Shown piece after piece: positions 1 through 6,456 of a stretch of DNA of 13,111 nucleotides (positions are counted from its first letter, which is position 1; each line of letters begins with the position of its first letter). Both the position numbers and the translations under genes were made by a program. Under the pieces are notes generated by a model, which saw only the letters and a list, made by a program, of their open reading frames with translations, did not search any database and was not told the DNA's origin. This DNA comes from a bacterium (GTDB taxonomy: Bacteria > Vulcanimicrobiota > Vulcanimicrobiia > Vulcanimicrobiales > Vulcanimicrobiaceae): NCBI GenBank assembly GCA_021807065.1, contig JAKAPO010000036.1, positions 1 through 13,111 on the forward strand, read 5' to 3'.

Positions 1-813
1 GAGCACGTTGGTGAGCGGACGGTTCATCGCGCGGCTCATCGCGACGGTGAGAATAGTGCCGCTCGCGCCGACGAGCGCGCCGCCGGTGATGAGCAGCGTG
101 CTCGAAAGTTCGAAACCGGTGATGGCAACGGCGACGCCGGTCGCCGAGTTGAGCAACGAGATGACGACGGGCATGTCCGCGCCGCCGATGGGCAGGACGA
201 AGAGCACGCCGAAGGCGAGCGCGGCGAGGATCAGGCCTGGATACGTCCACTGCGGGACGAAGCCGAGGCGGGCAATGAAGATCGCCAGCAGAGCGGCGAT
301 CGCAAGTGCGACGATCGCGTTGACGACCTGCTGGCCGGTATACGTCATCGGTCTGCCCGACATCAGCTCTTGCAACTTTGCGAACGCGATGATCGAGCCG
401 GAGGCGCTGATCGCTCCGATCACCGCCGAGAGCGAGAGCGAGACCGCGACGACCGGATCGAGCGCACCGCCGTGGGCGCGCGAGACGACGAACTCGACGG
501 TCGAGACGGCGGCCGCCGCGGCGCCGCCGGCGCCGTTGTAGAGCGCAACCATCTGCGGCATCGCGGTCATCTTCACCTTGACCGCGGCGACGATGCCGAT
601 AGCCGCGCCGATCGCGACTCCTACCGCGATCGCCCACCAATCGACGCCGAGCGTCTGGACCAGCACCACGACGAGCGCGATGAGCATGCCGACCATCGCG
701 ATTCGGTTACCGAATCGCGCGGTCGGCGGCGTGTTGAGGTAATGAAGCCCGAGGATGAAGAGGGCGAGCGCGAGCAGGTCGAGCAGCGCGAAGGTCTCGC
801 TCGAAGCCGTCAC
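1..813 (-). CDS. pntB: NAD(P) transhydrogenase subunit beta PntB (partial, C-terminus outside window)
   Basis: This is the membrane subunit of proton-translocating transhydrogenase, which uses the proton gradient to reduce NADP+ with NADH. The frame is open for 271 codons from a GTG at 813 to the window edge, about 60% of a usual PntB of roughly 460 residues. What is seen is a chain of hydrophobic helices containing the family segments MTAMPQMVALYNGAGGAAAA (about residues 82-101), GSIIAFAKLQELMSGRP (about 139-155) and AMSRAMNRPLTNVL at the edge. The NADP(H)-binding domain III must lie beyond base 1. The GTG start shares bases 811-813 with the pntAB stop region (GTGA overlap), so translation is probably coupled. 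The residue aligning near E. coli beta-His91 appears to be Asn93. That is a known variant among transhydrogenases, and proton transfer may instead use the His in PntAB. Family assignment is firm. Confidence 0.95.
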   Translation of the reverse strand, partial: MTASSETFALLDLLALALFILGLHYLNTPPTARFGNRIAMVGMLIALVVVLVQTLGVDWWAIAVGVAIGAAIGIVAAVKVKMTAMPQMVALYNGAGGAAAAAVSTVEFVVSRAHGGALDPVVAVSLSLSAVIGAISASGSIIAFAKLQELMSGRPMTYTGQQVVNAIVALAIAALLAIFIARLGFVPQWTYPGLILAALAFGVLFVLPIGGADMPVVISLLNSATGVAVAITGFELSSTLLITGGALVGASGTILTVAMSRAMNRPLTNVL

Positions 814-1124
814 TTGCGCTTCTCTCGTGGCTTGAACATCTGGAGCATGCGCTCCGTCACCGCGAAGCCGCCGAAAACGTTGATCGCACCGAGCGCGACG
901 GCGACGATGGCGAGCGCCGTCAGCGCCGCGCCGTGCAACGCGCCCGCGAAGAGAACGGCCATGACGACGATAGCGCCGACCAGAACGACGCCGTGAATGG
1001 CGTTGGTTGCCGACATGAGCGGCGTGTGCAGGATGGTCGGCACCTTCGAGATCACCTCGAAGCCTACGAAAACCGCCAGCACCAGAACGGTTAGGAGTTG
1101 AATCAAATGTGATGCATCAGTCAT
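810..1124 (-). CDS. pntAB: NAD(P) transhydrogenase subunit alpha-2 PntAB
   Basis: A 104-residue membrane subunit corresponding to the C-terminal membrane part of E. coli PntA, here a separate gene as in Rhodospirillum and Thermus. Three hydrophobic helices are visible (about residues 5-23, 43-60 and 63-86). Diagnostic stretches are GFEVISKVPTILHTPLMSAT, NAIHGVVLVGA and GGFAVTERMLQMF. His44 in NAIHG is likely equivalent to the alpha2 histidine implicated in proton transfer in Thermus (family knowledge, alignment by eye). The ATG at 1124 is the only start that preserves the family N-terminus; a purine-rich GGGGAAATGA lies upstream. It overlaps pntB at its 3' end but stands 167 bases from pntAA, an unusual gap for this operon that is filled by a palindrome described separately. 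Confidence 0.95.
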   Translation of the reverse strand: MTDASHLIQLLTVLVLAVFVGFEVISKVPTILHTPLMSATNAIHGVVLVGAIVVMAVLFAGALHGAALTALAIVAVALGAINVFGGFAVTERMLQMFKPREKRK

Positions 1125-1306
1125 AAGAGTTCATTTCCCCGGGATTCTTCGTGACCGCAATGGGATTCGGACACGCTGCGCTCGCCGTCCATGGCTCGCT
1201 TCGCTCTGTTCGTCGCGCGAAGAGCAAGCTTGGAAAAGAGAGCGCATCCAGCGCATTCGGGCTCCTCACCACGATCCTCATCCCATCCCGGTCACGAAGA
1301 ACCCGC
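1125..1306. repeat. Long imperfect inverted repeat between pntAA and pntAB, possible MITE/REP-like element
   Basis: Arms at 1141-1171 and about 1275-1304 are inverted copies: GGGATTCTTCGTGACCG on one strand matches GGGTTCTTCGTGACCG on the other, and the match continues through ATGGGAT and GGA. I count about 26 matches in 31 positions with one single-base gap. Inside, further complementary blocks can be paired: GAGCGCA/TGCGCTC (AGCGCAT-type blocks near 1180 and 1240) and a central hairpin, GCTCGCTTCGC near 1194-1204 with GCGAAGAGCAAGC near 1219-1231. The whole stretch could therefore fold as one long interrupted hairpin in the pnt transcript. The right arm covers the pntAA stop codon. No transposase is encoded. 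Calling it mobile is inference. Confidence 0.6.
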
Positions 1307-2401
1307 GACCTTGCCGTCACGCACGACGCAAGAGCCCTTGACGATGTCGTCGTTCGGATCGAGTACGAGCGCGCCGTCCTTTATGAAGGGAGAAAGCAGG
1401 GCGAAGAGATTGCGCGAGTAGAGTCTGCTCGCGTCGTAGGGCATCGTGGACGGAAGGTTCAGCGTACCGATGATGGTGACGCCGTTTTCGGTCACGGCCG
1501 TTTCTCCGATCTTGGTGAGCGCGCAGTTGCCGCCGGTCTCGGCGGCGAGGTCGACGATAACGGAACCGGGTTGCATCGCTTTGACGGCTGCCTCGGTCAC
1601 GATCAGCGGCGCGCGCCTTCCGGGAACGGCGGCGGTCGTGATGACGACGTCGTTCTTCGCGATCGTCTCCGCCATCGCGCGCTGTTGCTTCTCGAGTTGT
1701 TCCGGGGTCAGCTCCTTCGCGTAACCGCCGGCGCCCTCGGCCTGTCCCAGGTCGAATTCGACGAAGGAGGCGCCGAGCGATTGCACTTGTTCTTTGACGA
1801 CCGGGCGCGCATCGTAGCCGCTCACGACTGCGCCGAGGCGGCGCGCCGTGGCGATCGCCTGTAGCCCGGCGACGCCCGCGCCGATGACGAATACTTTTGC
1901 CGGCGGAATCGTCCCGGCAGCGGTGGTCAGCATGGGAAAGAATCGCGGCAACGCCGACGCTGCGAGCAAGACCGCTTTGTAACCTGCGATATTGCTCTGA
2001 GAGGAGAGTGCGTCCATCGGCTGAGCGCGCGTGATGCGCGGGATCGACTCGACCGCGAGCGCGGTTACGTCGCGCTCCGCCAGCCGCTTGAGGTATGCCG
2101 GGTCGCCGAGCGGGTTGAAGAATCCGACTAGAGTCGTACCCTTGCGAAGGAGTGCTAACAGGTCGTCGCTCGGGCGCCCAACGCAGAGCAGTACGTCGCA
2201 GTCTCGTGCCAGGGACGGCGCGTCGGCGACGATCTGCGCGCCGGCTTTCTCGTAGAGCGCGTCCGGGAAGGCGGCATTCTCGCCGGCACCGTGTTGCACG
2301 TGCACGGCGACGCCCATCTTGACGAAGCGAGAGACGCTCTCAGGCACGAGCGCTACCCTCCGCTCGTTTTGAGCGGCTTCGCGTGGAACCGCGAGGATCA
2401 T
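1292..2401 (-). CDS. pntAA: NAD(P) transhydrogenase subunit alpha-1 PntAA (NAD-binding domain I)
   Basis: A 369-residue soluble subunit that binds NAD(H) and passes hydride to domain III of PntB. The protein begins at the typical MILAVPREAAQNERRVALVP. RITRAQPMDALSSQSNIAGY (123-142) carries the Arg and Gln/Ser residues characteristic of the nucleotide and domain-III interface. The Rossmann motif GAGVAGLQA starts at about residue 174, and GYDARP (195-200) holds the acidic residue that reads the adenosine ribose. The C-terminus, ending in VLDPNDDIVKGSCVVRDGK plus a short tail, is full length for the family and has none of the membrane helices present in E. coli PntA, as expected for the split form. 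It starts 18 bases after the FAH-family stop, so the two are probably cotranscribed. The similarity to alanine dehydrogenase is the usual family relationship; the SQSNIAGY and C-terminal motifs favour PntAA. Confidence 0.95.
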   Translation of the reverse strand: MILAVPREAAQNERRVALVPESVSRFVKMGVAVHVQHGAGENAAFPDALYEKAGAQIVADAPSLARDCDVLLCVGRPSDDLLALLRKGTTLVGFFNPLGDPAYLKRLAERDVTALAVESIPRITRAQPMDALSSQSNIAGYKAVLLAASALPRFFPMLTTAAGTIPPAKVFVIGAGVAGLQAIATARRLGAVVSGYDARPVVKEQVQSLGASFVEFDLGQAEGAGGYAKELTPEQLEKQQRAMAETIAKNDVVITTAAVPGRRAPLIVTEAAVKAMQPGSVIVDLAAETGGNCALTKIGETAVTENGVTIIGTLNLPSTMPYDASRLYSRNLFALLSPFIKDGALVLDPNDDIVKGSCVVRDGKVAGSS

Positions 2402-2419
2402 CGCGCCGCTGATTCGCGG

Positions 2420-3262
2420 TTAGACTATTCGCACCTGGTTGCGCAGCGTGCCGATGCCCTCGATCTCGACCGCCATCTCGTCGCCGTCGGCCAAGAACTC
2501 CGGCGGCGTTCGCGCGAATCCGACACCGGCGGGCGTTCCCGTCGCGATGACGTCACCAGGTTCGAGCGTCATCCCGCGGCTCGCCTCGGCGATGATGCGC
2601 GAAACCGGAAAGATCATGTGCGCCGTGGTATCGTGCTGTTTCTCGACGCCATTGAGAAGGAAGCGAATCTCTAGATTCCCAGGATCGCCGATCTCTGCGG
2701 CCGGGAGGATCCACGGGCCGATGGGACAGGTTTCGTCGAGGCTCTTTCCTTTAAACCATTGGCCGTGGGCACGCTGCAAGTCGCGGGCGGTGATGTCGTT
2801 GAGGCATGTGTAGCCGAAGACGACCTCGCGCCACTCCTTCTGCCTGACGTCCTTGCAGCGCGTGCCGATGACGACTGCCAGTTCGGCCTCGTAGTCGTAC
2901 TCCCGCGAGATGCGTTCCTGCAGGTGAAGCGAGGTATCCGGCGCGGCAATCGCGTTTGTCGCTTTGGTGAAAAACGCCGGCACGTCCGGAATCTTCAGCT
3001 CGCGACCGAGGGCGCGTGCGCCTTCGCGAGCGTGCTCGAGGTAGTTCCTTCCGACGCAGATGACGTTGCGTGCGGGCCGAACCGGCGCATCGAGCCTGAC
3101 CTTCGAGGAGACGTGGCGGGAGGAGATCTGCCCGGTACGCTCGCGTTGCGTCAGGGCGATGAAATCGCGCAGCGTCGCGCAGTCGATGACCGCAATCGCT
3201 TCGCCGTCGAGGACCCCCGGGCGTGACCGCCCATCGGCGTCGAAGAATGTGACGAACCGCAT
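2420..3262 (-). CDS. Fumarylacetoacetate hydrolase (FAH) family protein
   Basis: A 280-residue metal-dependent enzyme of the FAH superfamily, which cleaves or isomerises acylpyruvate-type keto-enols. Members include fumarylpyruvate hydrolase, homoprotocatechuate isomerase/decarboxylase and oxaloacetate tautomerase. An N-terminal cap (1-60) precedes the catalytic fold beginning VICVGRNYLEHARE (67-80). The metal ligands are Glu125 and Glu127 in YEAELAVVIG and Asp156 in CLNDITARDLQ. The catalytic-lysine region is QWFKGKSLDETCPIGPW (168-184), and TGTPAGVGFARTP (241-253) closes the active site. All expected residues are present, so an active enzyme is likely. The substrate cannot be read from the sequence. 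The ATG at 3262 has GAGG eight bases upstream. It leads the transhydrogenase genes, with 18 bases to pntAA, but no aromatic-degradation genes are adjacent, so housekeeping oxaloacetate or acylpyruvate clearance is as likely as catabolism. Confidence 0.9.
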   Translation of the reverse strand: MRFVTFFDADGRSRPGVLDGEAIAVIDCATLRDFIALTQRERTGQISSRHVSSKVRLDAPVRPARNVICVGRNYLEHAREGARALGRELKIPDVPAFFTKATNAIAAPDTSLHLQERISREYDYEAELAVVIGTRCKDVRQKEWREVVFGYTCLNDITARDLQRAHGQWFKGKSLDETCPIGPWILPAAEIGDPGNLEIRFLLNGVEKQHDTTAHMIFPVSRIIAEASRGMTLEPGDVIATGTPAGVGFARTPPEFLADGDEMAVEIEGIGTLRNQVRIV

Positions 3263-3347
3263 TTAAAGGGCCTCGCATATTGCGCTCGGCCCGGCGCTAC
3301 GCTGTGTCTTGGGCACTGCGCACCCTCAACGTCGCGGCGCGCCCCCA

Positions 3348-3365
3348 CGCGGATGTTGCCGCGTT
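3348..3365. terminator. Possible weak hairpin between the TonB-C-like gene and the FAH gene
   Basis: ACGCGG and CCGCGT pair around a six-base loop in the 112-base gap between two minus-strand genes, just after the upstream gene's stop. There is no T-run on either side, so this is a poor intrinsic terminator and may be chance in GC-rich DNA. Confidence 0.2.
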
Positions 3366-3374
3366 GGCCCCCAG

Positions 3375-3887
3375 TTATCGCTGCGGGGTCGGCGTGGCAT
3401 CGATGATATGTGTGAGCGGCGGGAGATCTCTTCCCGACGCGGCTCGAGCCTCGCGGCGCGCCTGATCGAGCATCTGGTTGGCGGCGCCTTCCATAGTTCC
3501 CCAGTTCCCGCCGAGGCGTATCAGTGAGGGACGCCGGTAAACGATACGCGTACGCGGATCGTAGTCGTACGTAACGCGGTAGAGCCCGACGTCGGCCGTT
3601 CCGTCGGGGTGACGAATCCACATTTGCAGCACGTTACCGTAAGTCTGTGCGTTGAACGTAGGGTTCTTACAACCTTTGGCGCTGCGGACGCGCACGACTT
3701 GTCCCCACCGATTGACTTCGACGACGTACTCGGTGTGCAACGGAACGGTGGGTACGCGGATGTAGGGAACGCGAGGCAGCGGCGAGTGTTTGGCCGGATG
3801 CGGCGCCGGCGTCGCTGCGAGCAAGGTGAGTATCGCGAGCGCGAGTGGCGCGAAGCTCCTAGTTGCGCGAGATCGCGGTGAATGCAT
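3375..3887 (-). CDS. Secreted protein with TonB C-terminal-like domain
   Basis: I choose the ATG at 3887 (170 residues) over an upstream ATG at 4052. It places a signal peptide at the N-terminus: the positive MHSPRSRATR, then the hydrophobic FAPLALAILTLLAATPAPH. A Pro/His-rich linker follows, then one compact domain from about residue 45: YVVEVNRWGQVVRVRSAKG, NPTFNAQTYGNVLQMWIRHPDG and GLYRVTYDYDPRTRIV. The order (strand with a G-x-V-V-x-V turn, helix over FNAQTYGNVLQMW, final strand) resembles the TonB C-terminal fold, in which a short repeat of this kind contacts periplasmic partners. This is a structural resemblance read by eye, not a confirmed family match. The C-terminal 40 residues are charged and probably helical. 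The start lies inside the upstream zinc-ribbon gene (29-base overlap), so the two may be translated together. Role unknown; a periplasmic or envelope function is likely. Confidence 0.7.
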   Translation of the reverse strand: MHSPRSRATRSFAPLALAILTLLAATPAPHPAKHSPLPRVPYIRVPTVPLHTEYVVEVNRWGQVVRVRSAKGCKNPTFNAQTYGNVLQMWIRHPDGTADVGLYRVTYDYDPRTRIVYRRPSLIRLGGNWGTMEGAANQMLDQARREARAASGRDLPPLTHIIDATPTPQR

Positions 3888-4023
3888 GACCGCACGAACC
3901 ACATGCAACGACGACTTGGATGTGCGGCTTCGCTCGCAAATCGTTCGCGGTGTCATCGCCATCGTCGCAACCGCAAAACTTGCAGCGAGTCGAGGTCGAA
4001 CCTTCCGTTCCTTGCTCGTCCAC
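3859..4023 (-). CDS. Small zinc-ribbon protein (54 residues)
   Basis: A small reading frame whose best start is a GTG at 4023. The predicted product contains CKFCGCDDGDD (from about residue 14) and, about 25 residues later, VVVACGSCGHAF. This is a CxxC...CxxC arrangement typical of a single zinc ribbon, with strand-forming IQVVVA leading into the second knuckle as in many ribbon folds. The frame is open further upstream (to an ATG at 4194), but that part runs into the signal peptide of the divergent macroglobulin-like gene and looks non-coding. The end overlaps the first codons of the TonB-C-like gene by 29 bases, a common coupled arrangement. Two well-spaced CxxC pairs in an otherwise unexplained gap are the main support. 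No specific family is recognised; it may bind nucleic acid or simply hold zinc. A chance frame remains possible. Confidence 0.5.
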   Translation of the reverse strand: MDEQGTEGSTSTRCKFCGCDDGDDTANDLRAKPHIQVVVACGSCGHAFTAISRN

Positions 4024-4104
4024 GTTCCACGGCTTACGCGTAGCGGTCTCACCGACCTGCCCCGCAGGCCCGTGTGCGCCCAGTCGTCGAAGGCCGAACC
4101 ACCG

Positions 4105-6456
4105 ATGTCGGCCGCTCGCGCCCTTGCCGCCGTGCTGGTTGCGCTGCTCGTCGCCGCGCCAGCTCTGGCCGCCAGACCTATCGTCGATTTGCATAAGCTC
4201 GACGCGTACTTTGCCCTGTTCGCCGCCGACTCGAACGTTCCGTGGAAGCCGACGACGGTTAGACTCGATACGTATTCGAGTGCTCCGGTGCAGGTTGCCG
4301 TCTATAACGTCAATCCGGCCGACGTCCTCACGGCAGGGTCGAATGCTCGACCGCGGGCGATCGCAACGGACAGAATCCGTCCGGTACTACGCTTTACGTT
4401 CGTGCCACCCGGCGGCTATCAGTTTCAGCCGAACCAAGTGACGATTCCGCTGGGCAATCGTGAAGGCTTCTTCGTCGTCGAGGCGCGGCGCGGTGCGGTT
4501 GGCGAGCAAGTGTGGATCAATCGCACGCGAGTAGGTCTGATTGCAAAACAGACGCCGGCCGGGCTCATGCTGTACGGTGTCGATCTCGGAACCGGTCGCG
4601 TGCTTTCGGGAATGCGCGTCCAACTGCTCGTCGAGGATCACTTCGTCACCGAATACACGAACGACGAAGGCATCATCCGATGGAGCGCGCAGCCGCGGCC
4701 GATCTTTGCGCTCGCGCAATGGGGCGCCAGTTTTGCTTTCGTAAGCCCGCTGCCTCAAGCACCGTTGCCGCACACGTTCGTCGGCATACGCACGGAGTCT
4801 GCCGTAGTCCGTGCCGGTGGAATGCTGCGCGTCGTCGGATTTGCGCGCACGGATGCCGGGGGAATTCTCCATCCGGCGAGAGGTGTCGCAGAAATCTCCG
4901 TGCGAGACGGTGCCGTGCTGCTCGCGCAGCAGCGCGTTCCCGTCGATCGCGCCGGGGCGTTTACCGCAGACCTCGCGATCCCGGCGAGAGCACCATCGGG
5001 TGACGACGCCGTCATCGCCCAGGTCGATAACGGCGTCGGGAGCGCCACCGAACGCGTCGACGCCGACTCCGACGGATTGTCGCTCGACGTCGCATCCGCG
5101 TGCGGCGACAACTGCAATCCCAACGACGACGTCCCACTCGTGATTCACTCCTCTCGCCCGAACGTCGAGGTGCACGTACGGGTCATACGCTCGCCGCACG
5201 TATACGTAGGATACTCACCCCTGACCACACCATGGGGCACGACGGTTTGGCTCGATGAGGACGTTTCAACCGGCAGGGACGGACGCACCGAGGTGATGAT
5301 CCCGCATCCCACCGACGGTCTCGGGTCGACCTACGGCGTGCGCGCCGAGTCCGGCGGCGCGACCGCAGGCACGCGCATCATCGTACCGACGGCACCGGTC
5401 ACTGTCCGGCTCCATCTCGATCGTACGACGCAGTCGCTCGGGATACCGGTAACGTTCGACGTTTACGCAAACAACGTGCGAGACGGTCGGCCGGCATCGG
5501 GAGCGCGCGTCGACGTTACGCTGACGCACGGCGCATTCGAACAGCACCAGACACTCGTGCTCGACGACGCCGGACATGCGCGCGGAAGCTTTTCCTCGGC
5601 CGATTTCGGTACGAGCCTGATCATAGCGCGCCTTTTCGACGCGCGCTCAGAAGCAGAGGATGCCGGTCAGGTGCAAGTCGTGCCACAAGCGTCGCTCGAC
5701 GGCGCACAGGGCAACAGCACCGGCGTGAGGTTGAGCCTGGATCGTGACCGTTACCGCCCCGGCGAAGCGGTGCATGTCGAAGCGGTCGTGCCGGGTTCGC
5801 AAGGTGAAGCGCTGCTCACGCTAGAGAGCGAACGCGGGATCCAAGCCGATGTCGTTCCGGTTCGCGACGGGCGTGCGAGTGGTGTCTTGCGCGCAGTCGA
5901 TGCGGCCGGCGCGCTGACGGTTGGCGCCGTCTTCGTGCGGGACGGCGCAATGCTTTCAGCGACGACGCCGCTGGACGTCGACGGTGCCGGCCGAGCCGCG
6001 CTTGCGAACGTTTCAATCGACGGAACGGTACGTCCAGGCTCGGAAGTCACCTTGCTTCTTCACGGCGTTTACGCGAGTCCCGGCACCATGATCATGCGCC
6101 TCTCCGAGGGAGAGCCGTCGGGAAGCGCGCTCTTCGCGTCGGCGACCGAACTGCTCTCACCCGACGTGAATACGACGCAGAGCAGTGCGCCCGAGGGAGT
6201 GACGTGGCATCCATGGGTCGATTCTACCGGCGCACACCCGCTGGTGCTGGAATTCGTTCGGCGAACGTTGCCGCCACAAAACTTGGAACTTGCGCAGTCG
6301 GATAGCCGTGCAGTCTTCTGGAGAGTCGAACGCGCGGGCAGCGGCAGCGTGAACGTGCAACTCCCTTCTATTTCTGGAAGTTACACGCTTTCGGTGCTCG
6401 ACATTACCGATGACGGGCGGGTCATCGCTGCATCGTCCGTCGTGAAGGTCCCGTGA
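4105..6456 (+). CDS. Exported macroglobulin (MG) domain protein lacking a thioester domain
   Basis: The frame is open from 3790, but the ATG at 4105 is chosen because it begins a clear signal peptide (MSAARALAAVLVALLVAAPALA, cleavage near residue 22). The product is 783 residues. The body is a series of beta-sandwich-like stretches with alpha-2-macroglobulin signatures. LGTGRVLSGMRVQLL with TNDEGIIRW resembles the MG2/MG3 'G-x-P-V-x-G-A-x-V... T-D-x-x-G' pattern. ESAVVRAGGMLRVVGFAR (about 231-248) matches the 'D-R-x-x-Y-R-P-G-x-x-V-x-x-K-G-x-x-R' motif. LSLDRDRYRPGEAVHVEAVV with EALLTLESERG (about 543-575) matches the later MG motif. Bacterial alpha-2-macroglobulins have about 1500-1900 residues with a CGEQ thioester and TED domain; none is present here, so protease trapping by covalent capture is unlikely. 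Cys333 and Cys337 could form a disulphide. The stop overlaps the polA start by four bases. A surface or periplasmic structural, adhesive or protein-binding role is inferred. Confidence 0.75.
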   Translation: MSAARALAAVLVALLVAAPALAARPIVDLHKLDAYFALFAADSNVPWKPTTVRLDTYSSAPVQVAVYNVNPADVLTAGSNARPRAIATDRIRPVLRFTFVPPGGYQFQPNQVTIPLGNREGFFVVEARRGAVGEQVWINRTRVGLIAKQTPAGLMLYGVDLGTGRVLSGMRVQLLVEDHFVTEYTNDEGIIRWSAQPRPIFALAQWGASFAFVSPLPQAPLPHTFVGIRTESAVVRAGGMLRVVGFARTDAGGILHPARGVAEISVRDGAVLLAQQRVPVDRAGAFTADLAIPARAPSGDDAVIAQVDNGVGSATERVDADSDGLSLDVASACGDNCNPNDDVPLVIHSSRPNVEVHVRVIRSPHVYVGYSPLTTPWGTTVWLDEDVSTGRDGRTEVMIPHPTDGLGSTYGVRAESGGATAGTRIIVPTAPVTVRLHLDRTTQSLGIPVTFDVYANNVRDGRPASGARVDVTLTHGAFEQHQTLVLDDAGHARGSFSSADFGTSLIIARLFDARSEAEDAGQVQVVPQASLDGAQGNSTGVRLSLDRDRYRPGEAVHVEAVVPGSQGEALLTLESERGIQADVVPVRDGRASGVLRAVDAAGALTVGAVFVRDGAMLSATTPLDVDGAGRAALANVSIDGTVRPGSEVTLLLHGVYASPGTMIMRLSEGEPSGSALFASATELLSPDVNTTQSSAPEGVTWHPWVDSTGAHPLVLEFVRRTLPPQNLELAQSDSRAVFWRVERAGSGSVNVQLPSISGSYTLSVLDITDDGRVIAASSVVKVP

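Noticed and set aside
1117..1320. 67-codon minus-strand frame between pntAA and pntAB
   Set aside because: It starts inside pntAA and its sequence is the translation of the inverted repeat; no protein-like pattern.
1151..1864. 237-codon plus-strand frame opposite pntAA
   Set aside because: Antisense shadow of pntAA with low-complexity Arg/Asp content.
3790..4104. N-terminal extension of the macroglobulin-like protein to 3790
   Set aside because: It would bury the signal peptide about 105 residues inside the protein and overlap two minus-strand genes; start set at 4105.
4387..5199. 270-codon minus-strand frame inside the macroglobulin-like gene
   Set aside because: No motif or domain; the plus-strand frame carries the MG signatures.
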